DNA of 35,589 nucleotides, taken from a bacterium. Lineage in GTDB: Bacteria > Vulcanimicrobiota > Xenobia > Xenobiales > JADMJV01. The notes under the pieces were generated by a model. It was given only the letters and a program-made list of their open reading frames with translations. It did no database searches and was not told the origin of the DNA. The translations under genes and the position numbers were made by a program. The DNA lies in contig JAFEBA010000117.1 in the NCBI GenBank assembly GCA_018266105.1, forward strand, positions 1 through 35,589, in the 5' to 3' direction. Of the stretch, positions 8,070 to 15,492 are shown piece after piece (the first letter of the stretch is position 1; each line of letters opens with the position of its first letter).

Positions 8070-9168
8070 AGGCGTAGAATTGCGCTATGTTTGCCTACCC
8101 CTGCGCACCGCCTTCGAGACGAGTTTTGCAAGGGAAACGGACAAGGAATGTCTGTTGGTGAGGCTCTTTGGCGAAGGCTTGCAGGGCTGGGGTGAGGTGG
8201 TGGCCATGAGCGCCCCCCTGTACAACGAAGAAACTCTCGAGACCTGCTGGCACATTCTTCGAGATGTCCTGATCCCGTTCACCTTAAAGTCTGACTGGGA
8301 TCGACCCGAAGACTGGTGTCGGGCCGTCGGTCATATTCGGCGCAACTACATGGCAAGAGCCGGTTTGGAAGCAGCCCTTTGGGACCTCTACTCGCAGTGC
8401 CAAAATCTGTCACTGGCTCAACTCTGGGGCGGAACTCGCCAGCGGGTGGAGGTGGGAATATCCCTGGGAATTGAAAATACTCTGGAGGATCTCTTTCCCC
8501 AAATTGAAGCCGGAATCAATCAAGGCTATCGGCGCATCAAACTCAAGATCAAGCCCGGCTGGGACGTCCAGGTGCTCCAAGCCGTTCGCAAACGCTGGCC
8601 CGAACTCGTGCTTCAGGTCGATGCCAATTCTGCTTATCGCCTGGAGCAAGCAGAGCACCTGGCCGAACTGGATCAGTTCGACCTGCTCCTCATCGAACAG
8701 CCTTTGGAACACGACGATATCGTCGACCATGCCAGTCTGGCTGGCCGCCTGAAAACCCCGATTTGTCTGGACGAATCCATTGACTCGGTCGATCAGTGCC
8801 GCCGAGCGCTCGACCTTGGTTCAGCGAAAATCATCAACATAAAACCAGGCCGGGTGGGAGGTTACACCGCCTCTCGAGCCATTCACGACCACTGCCTGTC
8901 GCGCTCAATCCCATGTTGGGTCGGTGGAATGCTTGAAACGGGTATCGGCAGGTTGCCCAACCTGGCCCTGGCCTCTATGCCGAATTTCACCTTACCCGGC
9001 GATATTTCGGCCTCCAAGCGTTACTTTAGACGCGATCTGATCGATCCCGAAGTCGTGCTGGAAGACGACGGTCGGGTGCGCGTGCCCGAACGACCGGGTG
9101 TGGGCCAGTTCCTGGATTGGAAAGCTCTTGACCTCTACACCCGCCGCTCCGAAAAATATACGGGCTAG
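8059..9168 (+). CDS. OSBS/NSAR-family enolase (N-succinylamino acid racemase / o-succinylbenzoate synthase)
   Basis: This 369-aa enolase-superfamily enzyme of the muconate lactonizing subgroup overlaps the GNAT gene by 11 bases. The catalytic K-x-K is K161-L-K163, metal ligands are Asp188 (VDAN), Glu213 (IEQPL) and Asp238 (CLDES), and the opposite-face base is Lys262 in NIKPGRVGG. Arg265, three residues after that Lys, matches the Arg reported as characteristic of the NSAR/OSBS subfamily (R266 in Amycolatopsis). The C-terminal GGMLETGIGR and LPGDIS blocks are also typical of it. No other menaquinone gene is present, and the acyltransferase partner favours N-succinylamino acid racemisation over menaquinone synthesis. 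Members are often bifunctional, so menC activity is not excluded. Confidence 0.88.
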   Translation: MRIEGVELRYVCLPLRTAFETSFARETDKECLLVRLFGEGLQGWGEVVAMSAPLYNEETLETCWHILRDVLIPFTLKSDWDRPEDWCRAVGHIRRNYMARAGLEAALWDLYSQCQNLSLAQLWGGTRQRVEVGISLGIENTLEDLFPQIEAGINQGYRRIKLKIKPGWDVQVLQAVRKRWPELVLQVDANSAYRLEQAEHLAELDQFDLLLIEQPLEHDDIVDHASLAGRLKTPICLDESIDSVDQCRRALDLGSAKIINIKPGRVGGYTASRAIHDHCLSRSIPCWVGGMLETGIGRLPNLALASMPNFTLPGDISASKRYFRRDLIDPEVVLEDDGRVRVPERPGVGQFLDWKALDLYTRRSEKYTG

Positions 9169-9191
9169 GAGCTATTGACGATCAGCGAGTG

Positions 9192-9386
9192 CTAGTCGCG
9201 GGGATCGTAGCCGTCTACGTGCAGGTTGTCCCAGTAAGGGTCGTGTGCCTGCTGATCGGCATAGGCATCGCCAGCTTCGTGCATTCCCTTGGGGAGCTTG
9301 TTGGCCTTAGGATAATCTTCTTCGCGGATCAATTGACCACCGGCGTGGTTGGCCTGGCGTGCAAAACGATTGGGGTTGACGTTCAT
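9192..9386 (-). CDS. Small hydrophilic protein, unknown
   Basis: This 64-aa protein starts MNVNPNRFARQ and is rich in Asn, Asp, His, Tyr and Gln, with no Cys and no hydrophobic segment. ATG at 9386 was preferred to an ATG ten codons upstream because AAAGGAG lies nine bases before it. It follows the PLP-enzyme gene on the same strand by about 60 bases and converges on the enolase gene. Its composition suggests a soluble, possibly disordered protein. I recognise no family. Confidence 0.6.
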   Translation of the reverse strand: MNVNPNRFARQANHAGGQLIREEDYPKANKLPKGMHEAGDAYADQQAHDPYWDNLHVDGYDPRD

Positions 9387-9444
9387 AGTGGGTCGCTCCT
9401 TTGTGTGTGTGTCCAAAGAGTAGCAAACCGTACTGAAACGACCC

Positions 9445-10614
9445 TTAAACGAAAGTCTTGCTAACCGCCCGGGCCAGCGCCTGCTCCAAATCGGCTTTCA
9501 AGTCCTCGAAATTCTCGATGCCCACCGAAATCCGGATCAGCCCATCGGCAATGCCCATCTCCAGGCGCCGCTCGCGCGGGATGCTGGCATGAGTCATCGT
9601 GGCGGGCACCTCAATCAGACTTTCCACGCCTCCCAGGCTCTCGGCCAATAGGAAGAGCTTGGTGGACTCAACCAGGGTTTTGGCTTCCTGAAGACCACCT
9701 TTGACCTCGAAGGAAATCATTCCACCGAAACCTTGCATCTGGGTCCGGGCCAGAGCGTGCTGAGGATGAGAAGCCAGGCCGGGGTAAATGACCTGACGCA
9801 CAGCCGGGTGAGACTCAAGGAACTCGGCCAGGGCCTGAGCATTGCGGGCATGGGCCTGCATGCGCACGGCCAGGGTCTTCAAGCCGCGCAGTGCCAACCA
9901 GCAATCGAACGGACCGGGAATGGCACCCACGGCGTTCTGGTGAAAACGCATGGTCTCGTTGATCTCGTCCGAATTGGTGGCCATGATTCCGCCCACCAGG
10001 TCGGAATGGCCCCCCAGATACTTGGTGGCCGAGTGCATAACGATGTCGGCCCCCAATTCCAGCGGACGCTGGAAGGCGGGCGACATAAAGGTATTGTCCA
10101 CCACCACCAGCGAGCCATTGGCCTTGGCCAATTTACACACGGCCCGAATATCCGTGAGCTTCAGCAACGGATTGGTGGGGCTTTCCAGCCACACCAGTTT
10201 GATACCTGGGTGAAGACTTTTCTCGACCTGAGAGAGATCGCTGGTGTTGACGAAGTGGACCTTGATCCCGAACTTGCTCATCACCTTGGTGAAGAAGCGG
10301 AAAGTGCCGCCGTAGACGTCGTCGGAACAGAGAACCTCATCGCCGCTCTGAAGCAAATACATGCAGTTATTGGTGGTGGCCATGCCCGAAGCAAAAGCGA
10401 TCCCGTGCCTGGCACCCTCAAGGGCGGCCAGGCACTGCTCATAAGCCTGACGGGTGGGATTGTTGGTTCGAGAATACTCGTAACCCAGGCGGGGCTGGCC
10501 CAGCGCTTCTTGAGCGTAGGTCGACGTCTGAAAAATAGGAACGGTGACCGCTCCCGTCATGGCCTCGGGGTCCTGGCCAGCGTGAATCGCCAGCGTCTCC
10601 AGATTGTATTTCAT
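9445..10614 (-). CDS. Cys/Met metabolism PLP-dependent enzyme (cystathionine gamma-synthase/lyase type)
   Basis: This 389-aa fold-type I PLP enzyme belongs to the trans-sulfuration family. The Schiff-base Lys is K198 in HSATKYLGGHSD. Phosphate and ring contacts are visible at YSRTNNPTR (47-55), SGMAT (76-80), Tyr101 and VVDNTF (171-176, Asp173). GGVESLIEVPATMTH near residue 335 is shared by cystathionine gamma-synthase, gamma-lyase and MetC-like enzymes, so the exact reaction (making or cleaving cystathionine, or O-acylhomoserine sulfhydrylation) cannot be settled. Its ATG overlaps the secG stop (ATGA), so its translation is probably coupled to secG. A cysteine desulfurase lies about 3.5 kb away on the other strand. 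Confidence 0.9.
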   Translation of the reverse strand: MKYNLETLAIHAGQDPEAMTGAVTVPIFQTSTYAQEALGQPRLGYEYSRTNNPTRQAYEQCLAALEGARHGIAFASGMATTNNCMYLLQSGDEVLCSDDVYGGTFRFFTKVMSKFGIKVHFVNTSDLSQVEKSLHPGIKLVWLESPTNPLLKLTDIRAVCKLAKANGSLVVVDNTFMSPAFQRPLELGADIVMHSATKYLGGHSDLVGGIMATNSDEINETMRFHQNAVGAIPGPFDCWLALRGLKTLAVRMQAHARNAQALAEFLESHPAVRQVIYPGLASHPQHALARTQMQGFGGMISFEVKGGLQEAKTLVESTKLFLLAESLGGVESLIEVPATMTHASIPRERRLEMGIADGLIRISVGIENFEDLKADLEQALARAVSKTFV

Positions 10615-10949
10615 AGCTTGATGATGTAGGCCAGGATCATCGAGAGAAACAAGAAGGCGTAGGCCAAGTTGTTGGTGAGGTCGGAAAGGCGTTCCTCACC
10701 CGTCATCTTGCCCTTGGCGGTGGGCGCCGAGGGTGCCGACATGCTTTGCTGCATCAGACCTTCGGACTTGTTGGTGCGCAAGGTCACGCACACGATCAGG
10801 GCGGCGCAAACCGTGAAATAGAGGCCAAGCAGGGCCAACTTCATGCCCGAGAGTCCCGGCGTGGCGGCTACATCACTGATCTGCTCGACGGTAATGGGGC
10901 CAACGGGCGTGGCGGAAATCAACGGGGTGGGGTCTTGAGCGAACCACAT
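10611..10949 (-). CDS. secG: Preprotein translocase subunit SecG
   Basis: This 112-aa protein has the SecG layout: two transmembrane helices (about 35-58 and 93-112) separated by a polar loop carrying the Gly-Leu and Gln-rich linker (NKSEGLMQQS). SecG stabilises and stimulates the SecYEG channel. The first ~34 residues before helix 1 are an extension longer than usual. AAGGAG lies about 11 bases before the ATG at 10949. The gap-pgk-tpiA-secG order, common in Gram-positives and several other phyla, supports the call even though the sequence is divergent. The stop overlaps the start of the PLP-enzyme gene. Confidence 0.85.
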   Translation of the reverse strand: MWFAQDPTPLISATPVGPITVEQISDVAATPGLSGMKLALLGLYFTVCAALIVCVTLRTNKSEGLMQQSMSAPSAPTAKGKMTGEERLSDLTNNLAYAFLFLSMILAYIIKL

Positions 10950-10964
10950 AATCGGTCGTTCTCC

Positions 10965-11741
10965 TTAGTTGGCCAACGAGGCCTGAGTTTGATAGTTGAC
11001 GATGCGAGCAAAACTCTCGGCCTTGAGGCTGGCGCCCCCCACCAGAGCTCCGTCGATGTTGGGCTGGGCCATGAGTGCATCGACATTGCCTGCGTTGACG
11101 CTGCCACCATACAGCAAACGGACCTGCTGAGCAATCCGTTCCCCAAACAGGTTGCCCAATTCCTGACGAAGCACGGCGATGGTGCTCTCGGCTCCTTCGG
11201 GTGTATCCGTCTTACCGGTTCCAATAGCCCAGATGGGCTCGTAGGCAATCACCAGTTTGTCTCCGCTGCTGACCGACTGGCCTTTCAGAGCGCCTTGCAA
11301 CTGACCAAGGACGACCTCCTTGGTTTTGCCCGCCTCACGCTGCTCCAGACTTTCGCCGACACACAGAATGGGAACGAGGTTGTGCTGCAGAGCAGCCTCC
11401 ACCTTGGCGAAGCAATCTTTGTCCGTCTCGTGGAAGTAGCCTCGTCGCTCGGAGTGTCCGATGATGACGTGGGAACAACCACAGTCGCGCAGCATGGTGG
11501 GAGAGACCTCGCCGGTGAAGGCGCCGCTCTCCTTCCAGTAGACGTTCTGGGCTCCCAGACCATAGTTGGCCTTGCCTTCCAGCAGAGAACCCACCTCACT
11601 AAGCAGGTGGAAGCTGGGGCAGATCACGACTTCTCGCTGCTGCACGGGGAAAGCCACCTTGAGCAGGTCCTCCACCAAGTTCTTGGCCTCGCGACGGCTC
11701 AGATTCATCTTCCAGTTAGCGGCTAAGATCGGGATACGCAT
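10965..11741 (-). CDS. tpiA: Triosephosphate isomerase
   Basis: This TIM-barrel enzyme interconverts dihydroxyacetone phosphate and glyceraldehyde-3-phosphate. In the 258-aa form the catalytic residues are Lys11 (AANWKMN), electrophile His96 (IIGHSERR) and base Glu168 (AYEPIWAIGTG). The flexible loop 6 follows at once, and phosphate-binding YGGSVN (211-216) and ALVGGASL (232-239) are present. Start MRIPIL at 11741 is preferred: GAAGGAG is nine bases upstream, whereas ATG 11747 would be only about three bases from it. The gene lies 18 bases after pgk and 15 before secG, in one operon. Confidence 0.96.
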   Translation of the reverse strand: MRIPILAANWKMNLSRREAKNLVEDLLKVAFPVQQREVVICPSFHLLSEVGSLLEGKANYGLGAQNVYWKESGAFTGEVSPTMLRDCGCSHVIIGHSERRGYFHETDKDCFAKVEAALQHNLVPILCVGESLEQREAGKTKEVVLGQLQGALKGQSVSSGDKLVIAYEPIWAIGTGKTDTPEGAESTIAVLRQELGNLFGERIAQQVRLLYGGSVNAGNVDALMAQPNIDGALVGGASLKAESFARIVNYQTQASLAN

Positions 11742-11759
11742 CGTCATCAACTCCTTCAG

Positions 11760-12953
11760 TTAGGCGGGCTGGGCGCTGCGGCGCAAAACCGCAACTCCCG
11801 GTAATTCTTGTCCCTCGAGAAATTCCATGGAGGCTCCGCCGCCCGTGGAAACGTGGGTAATCTTGTCGGCCATTCCCATCTGGGTGACGGCAGCCGCCGA
11901 GTCCCCGCCTCCGATACAGGAGCGTCCGCTGCTTTTGCACACAGCCTCAGCCACGGCGCGAGTGCCCTTATCGAAAGGAGGCACCTCGAAAACGCCCATG
12001 GGTCCGTTCCAGAAGATGGTTTTGGCTTTGGCGATCTCTTCGGCATAGAGAGCCGCCGTCTTCTCGCCGATATCCAGACCCATCTTGTCCGGGGGAACCT
12101 GGTTCGCCGCCACCGTTTCGGCAGCCGAGCCATCCTTGATGGCAGTGGAAACCTGCACGTCCACCGGCAGCAGCAGCTTCACTCCCGCGGCTCTGGCTTT
12201 CTCCTCAATCCGCTTGGGCAGGTCCATATCGGCTTCACACAAGGATTTGCCGATTTCGCCGCCGTGAGACTTAATGAAGGTGAAAGCCATCCCGCCGCCG
12301 ATCAAAATCACGTCGGCCTTGGTCACCAGCGATTCCAGAACCGCGATTTTGTCAGAAACCTTGGAGCCCCCCAAAATTGCCACGAATGGCTTCTGGGGGT
12401 TGCCGAGGAGCTCACCCAGATGGGTAAGTTCGGCTTCCATCAAGAGCCCGGCCGCCGAAGGCAAGAACTTGGCCACTCCCACGGTGGAAGCGTGAGCTCG
12501 GTGAGCGGTGCCAAAAGCGTCGTTGACATAAATCTCACCGTGCTTGGAGAGCTTCTCGGCAAAGCCAGCATCATTGGCTTCTTCTTCCGGGTGGAATCGA
12601 AGATTCTCCAACAGCAGAACCTCACCGGCCTTCAGGCCGGAGCTGAGCGCTTCAGCGCCGGCGCCGATGCAGTCATCAGCCAGCTTGACCGGCTTCCCCA
12701 AAACCTCTTGCAGCCTGGCGGCCACGGGGCCCAGACTGAACTCCATGTTGCGCTTGCCCTTGGGGCGTCCCAGGTGGGACATCAGCACCACGGCCGCACC
12801 GTTGTCCAGCAAGCGGCGCAAGCTGGGCATAGCGGCCTGAATACGGGTGTCGTCGCTGACGCGGCCATCCTGAATGGGGCAATTAAAATCGACCCGCATC
12901 AGCACGCGCTTGCCGTGCACATCGAGGTCCTTGAGGGTGGAGAAATCGGCCAT
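11760..12953 (-). CDS. pgk: Phosphoglycerate kinase
   Basis: This 397-aa enzyme transfers phosphate between 1,3-bisphosphoglycerate and ADP. Substrate-binding motifs RVDFNCP (20-26) and HLGRPKG (60-66) lie in the N-terminal domain. The nucleotide-binding C-terminal domain ends with GGGDSAAAV near 365 and STGGGASMEFLEG near 380. The start MADFSTL at 12953 has AAAGGA six bases upstream, so the ATG five codons earlier, which overlaps that ribosome site, is less likely. An intrinsic terminator lies between gap and this gene. Pgk therefore depends on read-through or on a promoter inside or near the end of gap. Confidence 0.97.
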   Translation of the reverse strand: MADFSTLKDLDVHGKRVLMRVDFNCPIQDGRVSDDTRIQAAMPSLRRLLDNGAAVVLMSHLGRPKGKRNMEFSLGPVAARLQEVLGKPVKLADDCIGAGAEALSSGLKAGEVLLLENLRFHPEEEANDAGFAEKLSKHGEIYVNDAFGTAHRAHASTVGVAKFLPSAAGLLMEAELTHLGELLGNPQKPFVAILGGSKVSDKIAVLESLVTKADVILIGGGMAFTFIKSHGGEIGKSLCEADMDLPKRIEEKARAAGVKLLLPVDVQVSTAIKDGSAAETVAANQVPPDKMGLDIGEKTAALYAEEIAKAKTIFWNGPMGVFEVPPFDKGTRAVAEAVCKSSGRSCIGGGDSAAAVTQMGMADKITHVSTGGGASMEFLEGQELPGVAVLRRSAQPA

Positions 12954-12975
12954 GGACTTTCCTTTCATTACGTGG

Positions 12976-13004
12976 AAAAAGCCCCATCGCCGAAGCGATG
13001 GGGC
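12976..13004 (-). terminator. Rho-independent terminator between gap and pgk
   Basis: On the - strand, arms GCCCCATCGC and GCGATGGGGC form a perfect 10-bp stem closed by a C(TTCG)G tetraloop and followed at once by TTTTT. It starts 13 bases after the gap stop, and its T-run ends about 22 bases before the pgk ATG, 10 bases before the pgk ribosome site. It is the clearest intrinsic terminator in the window. Confidence 0.9.
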
Positions 13005-13017
13005 CAGCGAGACTGGC

Positions 13018-14034
13018 TTAAACGATGGCCAGCTTCTTGGTGAACATGTAGTGGATCAGGTCGCCCACGCGGCAGCTGTAAGCCCACTCGTTGTCATACC
13101 AGGTAATGACCTTGACCATGTTGCCCATAGCCATCGTGCAATCCAGGTCGACGCAAGAGCTGTGGGCATTACCCTTAAAGTCCATGGAGACCAGCGGCTC
13201 ATCTACGGCAGCCAGAATGCCCTTCATGCTGCCGGCGGCGGCTTCGCGGAAAGCGGCATTCACTTCTTCCTTCGTGGCCGGCTTCTCCAGCTGAGCCACG
13301 AAGTCAACGATCGAAACCGTGGGAGTCGGAACGCGCAGCGAGAAGCCGTCGAACTTGCCCTTCAGGTCCGGAATCACCAGGGCCAGAGCCTTGGCGGCGC
13401 CAGTCGAGGTGGGGATGATATTCAAAGCGGCGGCGCGGGCGCGGCGCATATCGCTGTGGGGCAAATCCAGGATGCGCTGGTCATTGGTGTAGGAGTGAGT
13501 GGTGGTCATCAAACCGGAGAGAATCTTCCACTTGTCGTGGAGAATCTTAGCGGCCGGAGCCAGACAGTTGGTGGTGCAACTGGCATTGGAGATGATGTGG
13601 TGCTTGTCGTGGTCGTAATTTTCGTGATTGACGCCGAGCACAATGGTGATGTCTTCGCCCTTAGCAGGAGCGGAGATCAACACTTTCTTGGCGCCGGCTT
13701 TGAGATGTAGCTCGGCCTTGTCGCGCGAGGTGAAGATACCGGTGGATTCAACCACTACGTCCACGTTGTGCTCGCCCCAGGGCAGATTGCCGGGGTCCTT
13801 CTCGGTGAAAATCTTGATTTTGCGGTCGTTGATGAACAGATGGCCGTCTTCGGCGCGAACGTCGCCCTTAAAGACGCCGTAGTTGCTGTCATATTTGAAG
13901 AGGTGAGCGTTGGTATCGGCGCTGGTCAGGTCGTTGATACCGACGATCTCCAGGTCCGGATGATTTTCCAACATCGCCTTGAGGCTCTGACGGCCGATGC
14001 GGCCGAATCCATTAATAGCAACTCTGGTTCCCAC
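13018..14034 (-). CDS. gap: Glyceraldehyde-3-phosphate dehydrogenase, type I
   Basis: This 338-aa enzyme oxidises glyceraldehyde-3-phosphate to 1,3-bisphosphoglycerate. The Rossmann motif INGFGRIGR (7-15) opens the protein and Asp35 (GINDL) favours NAD+. The catalytic Cys is C153 in SNASCTTNCLAP with His180 (TTTHSYTNDQ). Pro192 in LDLPHSD points to an NAD-dependent glycolytic enzyme rather than an NADPH Calvin-cycle one. The GTG start has AAGGAG seven bases upstream (14042-14047). It is the first gene of the - strand cluster and has its own terminator, which would let it be made in excess of pgk, tpiA and secG. It is divergent from the cysteine desulfurase gene, 89 bases away. Confidence 0.97.
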   Translation of the reverse strand: MGTRVAINGFGRIGRQSLKAMLENHPDLEIVGINDLTSADTNAHLFKYDSNYGVFKGDVRAEDGHLFINDRKIKIFTEKDPGNLPWGEHNVDVVVESTGIFTSRDKAELHLKAGAKKVLISAPAKGEDITIVLGVNHENYDHDKHHIISNASCTTNCLAPAAKILHDKWKILSGLMTTTHSYTNDQRILDLPHSDMRRARAAALNIIPTSTGAAKALALVIPDLKGKFDGFSLRVPTPTVSIVDFVAQLEKPATKEEVNAAFREAAAGSMKGILAAVDEPLVSMDFKGNAHSSCVDLDCTMAMGNMVKVITWYDNEWAYSCRVGDLIHYMFTKKLAIV

Positions 14035-14098
14035 GATAAAACTCCTTCACCAACTCTGTGTTGTGCCGCCAGCTTACCCGGGCCCCATAGGACATAAA

Positions 14099-14123
14099 CG
14101 CCCAGCCAAGAACCTGGCTGGCG
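14099..14123 (+). promoter_or_regulatory. Hairpin directly before the cysteine desulfurase start
   Basis: Arms CCAGCCA (14102-14108) and TGGCTGG (14115-14121) pair perfectly around a six-base loop, and CG/CG pairs extend the stem past a bulged C up to the base before ATG 14124. There is no Shine-Dalgarno in the space it occupies. The same DNA lies in the divergent gap promoter region, so a protein-binding dyad is an alternative. Confidence 0.5.
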
Positions 14124-15248
14124 ATGAGCATCTACCTCGATTATGCGGCTACCGCCCCGCTGCGGCCCGAGGTGCGCGCACTCTTAACCCGCTGTTACAA
14201 TCAGGACTGGGGAAACGCATCCTCACTTCATCGTGATGGGCACGCCGCTCGCATGCATTTTGAGGACGCTCGCGAACGAATCGCCCGATGCCTGAAGGCC
14301 AAGGTCGAGGAAATCATCTTCACCTCAGGCGCCACCGAAGCCAACAATCTGGCCATTCTGGGCTGGATGCGTCAGCAGCCCAAGGGCAGCCATCTGATAG
14401 TCAGCGCCATCGAGCATCCTTCCGCCTGGGAAGCCGCTGAAGCGCTGAGCTATGAGGGCTACCAGCTGGACTTCGCGCCCGTAAGCCGGGACGGAGGGTT
14501 GGACCTGGAAGCCTTTCGAGCCCTCCTGCGAGAGAACACCAGGCTGGTGAGTCTCATGGCCGTCAACAACGAGGTGGGCACCATTCAACCCGTGGAAGAA
14601 CTGGCCGGGCTAAACCGGAGCTGGAAGCTGCATGTGGACGCCGTGCAAAGCGGCTTGCTGGGCTGGCCAGATCTCTCGGGAATCGATATGCTCAGCCTTT
14701 CCGCCCATAAGCTGGGGGGCCCGGTCGGCTCGGGATGCCTATTTCTCAAACAGGGTCTTCGTCTGGCTCCCCTGCTGATGGGTGGAGCCCAGGAAGACCA
14801 CCGTCGGGCCGGCACCAGTAATGTCGTGGCCGCCCTGGCTCTGGCCGAAGCCATGGAGGTCACGCGCGCCCGCCGGACCGAGGAAGTCAGCCGAGTGACT
14901 GAGCTTCGACAAGGCCTGGAGGCCGAACTCTCCGACATACCCGGCTCTGTTCGGCTGGGCAGCCAACGCAGCCCACACATCAGCAGCTGGTTCTTTGAAG
15001 GAGTGCGAGCCGAACCCTTACTGGTCAGACTGGACCTGGAGGGAATCTCGGCTTCTTCAGGCTCGGCCTGTTCTTCCCACAGCCTGGAGCCTTCCAGAGT
15101 GGTCACGGCCATGGGCTTTGAGCCCGAGCAAGCGAGAGGACTCATCCGCTTTTCTTTCGGTCACGGCACCACTTCTGAGGAGGTGGAAAGTGTCGCGCGC
15201 CGCATGAGGCAAATAGTAGATAAAGCCCGCCGCCAGGACGGAACTTAA
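14124..15248 (+). CDS. Cysteine desulfurase (NifS/IscS family)
   Basis: This 374-aa PLP enzyme takes sulfur from cysteine as a persulfide for Fe-S clusters or thio-modification of tRNA. The N-terminus YLDYAATAPLRPEV is characteristic. His98 (IEHPS) stacks on PLP, Asp172 and Gln175 (VDAVQS) contact the ring, and Lys196 (SAHKLGGP) forms the Schiff base. The catalytic Cys is C316 in SSGSACSSHS, a class I-type loop. No IscU, IscA, IscR or MnmA gene follows, so its partner is unknown. ATG 14124 is the only plausible start, and it is preceded by a hairpin rather than a Shine-Dalgarno. Upstream DNA is shared with the divergent gap gene. Confidence 0.93.
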   Translation: MSIYLDYAATAPLRPEVRALLTRCYNQDWGNASSLHRDGHAARMHFEDARERIARCLKAKVEEIIFTSGATEANNLAILGWMRQQPKGSHLIVSAIEHPSAWEAAEALSYEGYQLDFAPVSRDGGLDLEAFRALLRENTRLVSLMAVNNEVGTIQPVEELAGLNRSWKLHVDAVQSGLLGWPDLSGIDMLSLSAHKLGGPVGSGCLFLKQGLRLAPLLMGGAQEDHRRAGTSNVVAALALAEAMEVTRARRTEEVSRVTELRQGLEAELSDIPGSVRLGSQRSPHISSWFFEGVRAEPLLVRLDLEGISASSGSACSSHSLEPSRVVTAMGFEPEQARGLIRFSFGHGTTSEEVESVARRMRQIVDKARRQDGT

Positions 15249-15309
15249 GCCGGACGGAGCGGGTTTGGTTTGATGTGACAGTGAGTGCCAGGAGGTTTCA
15301 AAACAGAAC

Positions 15310-15483
15310 TTGATCATCTTTTCCAGTCTTTCCGCGGCCCTCCGCGAGGGCTATCGTTGGTCCGAATATCTACAGCACGAGCAACTGCATCGAGTGGAAC
15401 GCGACGTCCGGCGCCCGGACGGCAAACGCGTAAAAATGCTCGCTTTTGCCAAACCACAACCCGAAGACTTCTCACAAAACTAA
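15310..15483 (+). CDS. Small ORF, unknown (57 aa)
   Basis: A frame between the desulfurase and amidase genes can start at TTG 15310 and reads IIFSSLSAALREGYRW at its start, ending at TAA 15483. AGGAGG lies at 15290-15295, about 14 bases before the TTG, which is farther than usual. There is no ATG or GTG in frame after the upstream stop at 15271-15273. The product is basic and aromatic in the middle (EYLQHEQLHRVERDVRR) and resembles nothing I know. It ends ten bases before the amidase start, which supports a coding role. An overlapping frame from GTG 15285 gives a less protein-like product. Confidence 0.4.
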   Translation: MIIFSSLSAALREGYRWSEYLQHEQLHRVERDVRRPDGKRVKMLAFAKPQPEDFSQN

Positions 15484-15492
15484 CCACAGAGC

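Noticed and set aside
11808..13043. Forward-strand open frame of 411 codons over pgk
   Set aside because: Antisense to a clearly conserved glycolytic gene; it spans the intrinsic terminator, and the translation lacks any motif.
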